Positions 3,818 through 7,376 of a stretch of 7,376 nucleotides of DNA are shown here, one piece after another. The DNA lies in NCBI GenBank assembly GCA_031280115.1, contig JAITHF010000103.1, forward strand, positions 1-7,376, written 5' to 3'. The position numbers were made by a program, and so were the translations under genes. This DNA is from Spirochaetaceae bacterium (GTDB lineage Bacteria > Spirochaetota > Spirochaetia > Treponematales > Breznakiellaceae). Below the pieces are notes generated by a model, which was given only the letters and a program-made list of their open reading frames with translations, searched no databases and was not told the DNA's origin. How positions within the stretch are numbered: the first letter of the stretch is position 1; every line of letters starts with the position of its first letter.

Positions 3818-6800
3818 ATTCTTCTGATTCTTCGGCGGCGAATTCTTCCTCTTCTTCCCGTTCTTCGGCTTTTTCCTGTTTGCGGCGTTCCAGAATTTCG
3901 TGCATCTCCATGTCCAAATCCTTGTGATCTTCATCAAAGAGCTTTACGGCTCGGTACCGTTTCATGCCCGTTCCCGCCGGAATAGGGTGGCCGATAATGA
4001 TATTTTCCTTGAGGCCCCGCAAATAGTCGGTGGAGCCGGCGATTGCCGCGTTGGTGAGAACCCGCGTAGTTTCCTGAAAACTTGCGGCGGAAAGAAAAGA
4101 GTCGATATTAAGAGACGCTTTGGTAATGCCTTGAAATACGGGGCGGGCTACCGCGGGCTGGCCGCCCTCGTCTATAACCCGATTATTTTCTTCGTGAAAC
4201 CGGTACTTATCGACCATTTGGCTGTAAATGAACTTAGTATCCCCTACCGCGACAATCTCCACTTTCCGCATCATCTGGCGGATGATGACCCCGATGTGTT
4301 TGTCGTTAATAGATACCCCCTGCAACCGGTAAACCTGCTGGATTTCGTCCATAAGGTAGCGCTGAAGGTGGCTTTCGCCTTTGATATACAGGACGTCGTG
4401 GGGGTTGACATTGCCCACGCAGAGGCTTTCGCCGGCTTCAACCTCGTCCCCGTCCCGAATTAAGAGGCGTTTGGTCATGGGAATAAAGTGCTTGTATTCT
4501 TTCCCAAACGCATCCTGAATCGTAACCATCCGCTTGCCTTTGATGATGCCCTTGAAGTACACGATACCTGAAACCTGAGCCAGCACCGCAGGGCTTTTGG
4601 GCTTGCGGGCTTCAAAAAGCTCGCTAACCCTTGGGAGGCCGGAGGTAATGTCCACTGCCTTGGCAGACTCTTTAAGGGTTTTGGCTATGGTGCGCCCTGC
4701 GGTAATCTTATCGCCTTCGTCAACCTGAATATACGCCCCACCGGGAAGGAAGTAGGAGGTAAGCTCGGCGCCGTCTTCGTCAACAATGAAGATACGCGGC
4801 TGTTTATTCTCAAGCTGGTATTCGGTAATCCGCTTCTCAACGTTGCCTGTTTCCTCATCCACTTCTTCTTTCAATGTGGTGCCGGGAATGATGTCCTCGT
4901 ACTTAATAATGCCGGATATTTCTGCGATGATAGGATCGGAGAAAGGATCAAAAGTGGCGATGGTCTTTTCCGCGGCCACCACCTCGCCTTTTTTGACCAC
5001 AAACTCAGCGCCGTTGCGAATCTCGATCTTCTGATCCTGCCCTATGAGGTACAGCCGGCTGTTTAACAGCATAGCATAGGCAATTTCAGGGGAAGGTATT
5101 TCACTGCCTCCCCGTTTAATGATGGCTTCGCCCTGAATGATACGCATGCCGTCTTCCACAAGAAGCTCGTCCCCTGCTTCAAGAACGAATTCTTTCATAA
5201 CTTTGTTGATGATAGTATAGCCCTTGCGGGTAAAGAGCCGCCTGCCGTCAGACATCTCCACGTGGGAGCCCGCTACATCCCGGATATAGACCGGATATTT
5301 TAAGAAGATGCGGTTTTCCTCGCTGACCTTGGTCGCGGCGCCGCCTATGTGAAAGGTACGCATAGTAAGCTGGGTGCCGGGTTGGCCGATAGATTGGGCC
5401 GCGATGGTTCCCACCGCTTCCCCAATATCCACCGACCGGTTGGTGGCAAGGTTGCGGCCATAACACCGGCGGCACACGCCGAATTTGGCTTCGCAGGTGA
5501 GGACCGTGCGGATACGCACGGACGTAACGCCGGCGTCCTCAATGGTTTTGGCAATATGCTCGGTAATTTCCTCGTTTACGTCAATAATAAGCGCCCGCGT
5601 AATGGGGTGTTTCACCCGTTCCAGCGTATACCGCCCTACAATGCGGTCTTTAAGAGGTTCCACGATTTCCTCGCCGTCCTTAATGGCCGAATAGGAAATG
5701 CCGTTGATGGTGCCGCAGTCATCTTCGTTCACCACCACGTCCTGGGCGATGTCCACAAGCCGGCGGGTAAGATAGCCGGCCTCGGCGGTTTTAAGCGCAG
5801 TGTCCGCAAGCCCCTTGCGCGCACCGTTGGTGGAGATGAAGAACTCGATAACCGAAAGCCCTTCCTTAAAGTTTGAACGAATAGGCAGCTCGATAATGTC
5901 CCCTGAAGGCTTTGCCATAAGCCCCCGCATCCCCGCAAGCTGGCGAATCTGATTCTTGCTGCCCCGGGCGCCGGAGTTTGACATCATGTATATAGAATTA
6001 AAGCCGTCCCGGTCAGCTTCCAGGGTCTTCATCATAATATTGGTAAGGTCTTCATTGGTTTTGTTCCATACTTCGATAACTCGATTGTACCGTTCATCCT
6101 GTGTTATGTGTCCCATCTGGTGCTGTTTCTGGATAGAATCCACTTCACGCTTCGCCTTGTTTATCATCTCGTCTTTTTCTTTGGGAACCACAATATCATC
6201 AACCCCGATGGTGGCGCCAAAGATAGTGGCGTACTTATAGCCTGTGTTTTTGATAGCGTCTAACATCTTCACCGTGGTCCACGATCCTTTTTCAGTAAAG
6301 ATATTTTCGATAAGCCCCCGCAGTTCTTTGTCTTTTAACTCATAGTTTATGAAGGGTATTTCCGGAGGCAATTCTTCATTAAACATGATTCTGCCCGGCG
6401 TGGTTTCGATAAACCCGTTTTTTTCCTGTTTTGCCGCGTTTCCGGCTTTATCCCAAACCGGCGATTTCTGAGGCTTGGCGTGAATCCGAGCCTCCCAGTC
6501 AAGGGACTTGGCTTCCACTGCCATAATAATTTCTTCGATAGTGCTGTAGTAGCGCCCTGTTCCTTTCGCCTTGGGCTTGATGCGGGTGAGAAAGTTGATA
6601 CCCAAAACCATATCCTGAGAGGGGAATACAATGGTTTTCCCGTTCGCCGGATTGAGGAGGTTCCGCGCCGAGAGCATCAGCGTCCAACATTCCATTTGGG
6701 CCGCTTGGGTCAACGGGACATGAACCGCCATCTGATCCCCGTCAAAATCCGCGTTAAAAGCATGGCAGACCAGCGGGTTGAGTTTAATTGCTTTACCTTC

Positions 6801-7376
6801 CACCAGTACCGGTTCAAAGGACTGGATGCCCAGCCGGTGCAGGGTCGGCGCCCGATTAAGGAGAATGGGATGCTCTTTTACTACCTCGTCAAGAATAGCA
6901 AAAACCTCCGGCGTTTCCTGTTCCACCAGTATCTTAGCCTTCTTGATATTATATACCACGTCTTTATCAACTAGTTTTTTCATTATGAAGGGCTTAAACA
7001 GTTCCAGAGCCATTTTAGTCGGAAGTCCGCACTGCCACATCTTGAGGTCAGGTCCCACGGTGATAACCGAACGGCCAGAGTAGTCAACCCGTTTTCCCAG
7101 AAGGTTTTGCCTGAAGCGCCCCTGTTTGCCTTTGAGCATATCGCTTATTGATTTAAGCGGGCGGTTGGAGGCGCCTTTCACTACCCGCTTCTTCTTGGAA
7201 TTGTCAAAAAGCGCGTCCACCGCCTCCTGGAGCATCCGCTTTTCATTGCGGATGATAATGTCAGGGGCGTTCAGCGCTTGAAGGCGTTTCAGCCGGTTAT
7301 TCCGGTTTATTACCCGCCGGTACAGGTCATTCAGATCTGAAGTGGCGAAGCGCCCGCCGTCAAGCTGTACCATAGG
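3816..7376 (-). CDS. rpoC: RNA polymerase subunit beta-prime, C-terminal part (5' end outside window)
   Basis: This is the catalytic beta-prime subunit of RNA polymerase; 1186 codons are visible. Numbering from the first in-window Met (7373), NADFDGD with the three Mg-binding Asp (209, 211, 213) lies at 6755-6735. The bridge helix is about 517-550, and the trigger loop with the catalytic Met671-Arg672...His675 follows at about 660-680. The second zinc site is complete (Cys553, 627, 634, 637) with the same spacing as E. coli 814/888/895/898. Residues about 681-905 form a large insertion like E. coli SI3, then [18 protein letters not shown] resumes the core. By alignment to remembered E. coli numbering, some 250 N-terminal residues (first zinc ribbon, clamp) lie beyond the right edge. 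The C-terminus is a charged helix and a Glu-rich tail. Residue 664 is Gln where E. coli has Glu925. The frame is unbroken. Normally rpoC is the last or middle gene of an rpoB-rpoC operon; here nothing follows it on its strand. Confidence 0.98.
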   Translation of the reverse strand, partial: PMVQLDGGRFATSDLNDLYRRVINRNNRLKRLQALNAPDIIIRNEKRMLQEAVDALFDNSKKKRVVKGASNRPLKSISDMLKGKQGRFRQNLLGKRVDYSGRSVITVGPDLKMWQCGLPTKMALELFKPFIMKKLVDKDVVYNIKKAKILVEQETPEVFAILDEVVKEHPILLNRAPTLHRLGIQSFEPVLVEGKAIKLNPLVCHAFNADFDGDQMAVHVPLTQAAQMECWTLMLSARNLLNPANGKTIVFPSQDMVLGINFLTRIKPKAKGTGRYYSTIEEIIMAVEAKSLDWEARIHAKPQKSPVWDKAGNAAKQEKNGFIETTPGRIMFNEELPPEIPFINYELKDKELRGLIENIFTEKGSWTTVKMLDAIKNTGYKYATIFGATIGVDDIVVPKEKDEMINKAKREVDSIQKQHQMGHITQDERYNRVIEVWNKTNEDLTNIMMKTLEADRDGFNSIYMMSNSGARGSKNQIRQLAGMRGLMAKPSGDIIELPIRSNFKEGLSVIEFFISTNGARKGLADTALKTAEAGYLTRRLVDIAQDVVVNEDDCGTINGISYSAIKDGEEIVEPLKDRIVGRYTLERVKHPITRALIIDVNEEITEHIAKTIEDAGVTSVRIRTVLTCEAKFGVCRRCYGRNLATNRSVDIGEAVGTIAAQSIGQPGTQLTMRTFHIGGAATKVSEENRIFLKYPVYIRDVAGSHVEMSDGRRLFTRKGYTIINKVMKEFVLEAGDELLVEDGMRIIQGEAIIKRGGSEIPSPEIAYAMLLNSRLYLIGQDQKIEIRNGAEFVVKKGEVVAAEKTIATFDPFSDPIIAEISGIIKYEDIIPGTTLKEEVDEETGNVEKRITEYQLENKQPRIFIVDEDGAELTSYFLPGGAYIQVDEGDKITAGRTIAKTLKESAKAVDITSGLPRVSELFEARKPKSPAVLAQVSGIVYFKGIIKGKRMVTIQDAFGKEYKHFIPMTKRLLIRDGDEVEAGESLCVGNVNPHDVLYIKGESHLQRYLMDEIQQVYRLQGVSINDKHIGVIIRQMMRKVEIVAVGDTKFIYSQMVDKYRFHEENNRVIDEGGQPAVARPVFQGITKASLNIDSFLSAASFQETTRVLTNAAIAGSTDYLRGLKENIIIGHPIPAGTGMKRYRAVKLFDEDHKDLDMEMHEILERRKQEKAEEREEEEEFAAEESEE

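Noticed and set aside
3742..3927. Small plus-strand ORF after the AAAGGAGG at 3733-3740
   Set aside because: The TTG start lies one base from the Shine-Dalgarno core, and the frame runs through two hairpins and then antisense to the Glu codons of rpoC, giving a Ser-rich shadow.
3900..4463. 187-codon plus-strand ORF inside rpoC, with others at 5349-5876 and 6480-6974
   Set aside because: All are antisense to unmistakable, uninterrupted RpoC coding sequence.

Overview
The window has three genes in a convergent layout. It most likely comes from a spirochaete of the Treponema group, possibly a gut treponeme of medium-to-high GC. That guess rests on the overall look of the RpoC sequence and a remembered resemblance of the small left-hand ORF to Treponema hypothetical proteins; it is inference, not a search result.

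Left edge (1-198): a 21-bp tandem repeat array that runs off the window, then a rightward intrinsic terminator that closes whatever lies further left, then a short leader with a good ribosome binding site. Next is a 98-codon ORF (199-495). Its first two thirds look like a normal small helical protein. Its last third runs through a perfect 11-bp inverted repeat and looks like inserted or decayed sequence. The 168-base gap that follows (496-663) carries a series of small hairpins and no gene.

Centre (664-3690): a 1008-residue exported protein made almost only of WD40 repeats. I count 21 repeats, separated by linkers after repeats 7 and 14, which fits three seven-bladed beta-propellers in a row. 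The repeat framework is nearly invariant, while a few positions facing the top of the propeller vary strongly from blade to blade. This is the pattern expected of a binding or recognition scaffold. It carries no recognisable enzymatic domain.

Right half (3816-7376, minus strand): the C-terminal ~1186 codons of rpoC, the RNA polymerase beta-prime subunit, with the active-site Mg loop, bridge helix, trigger loop, second zinc site and a large SI3-like insertion all intact. The N-terminal ~250 residues lie beyond the right edge. The two large genes converge on a 125-base spacer holding two hairpins that can end transcription from one or both sides. The usual downstream partner of rpoC in many bacteria (rpsL, start of the str operon) is absent here.

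No defence, CRISPR, transposase or biosynthetic system is visible. The candidate for new biology is the exported triple-propeller WD40 protein with its variable face and its traces of internal duplication.
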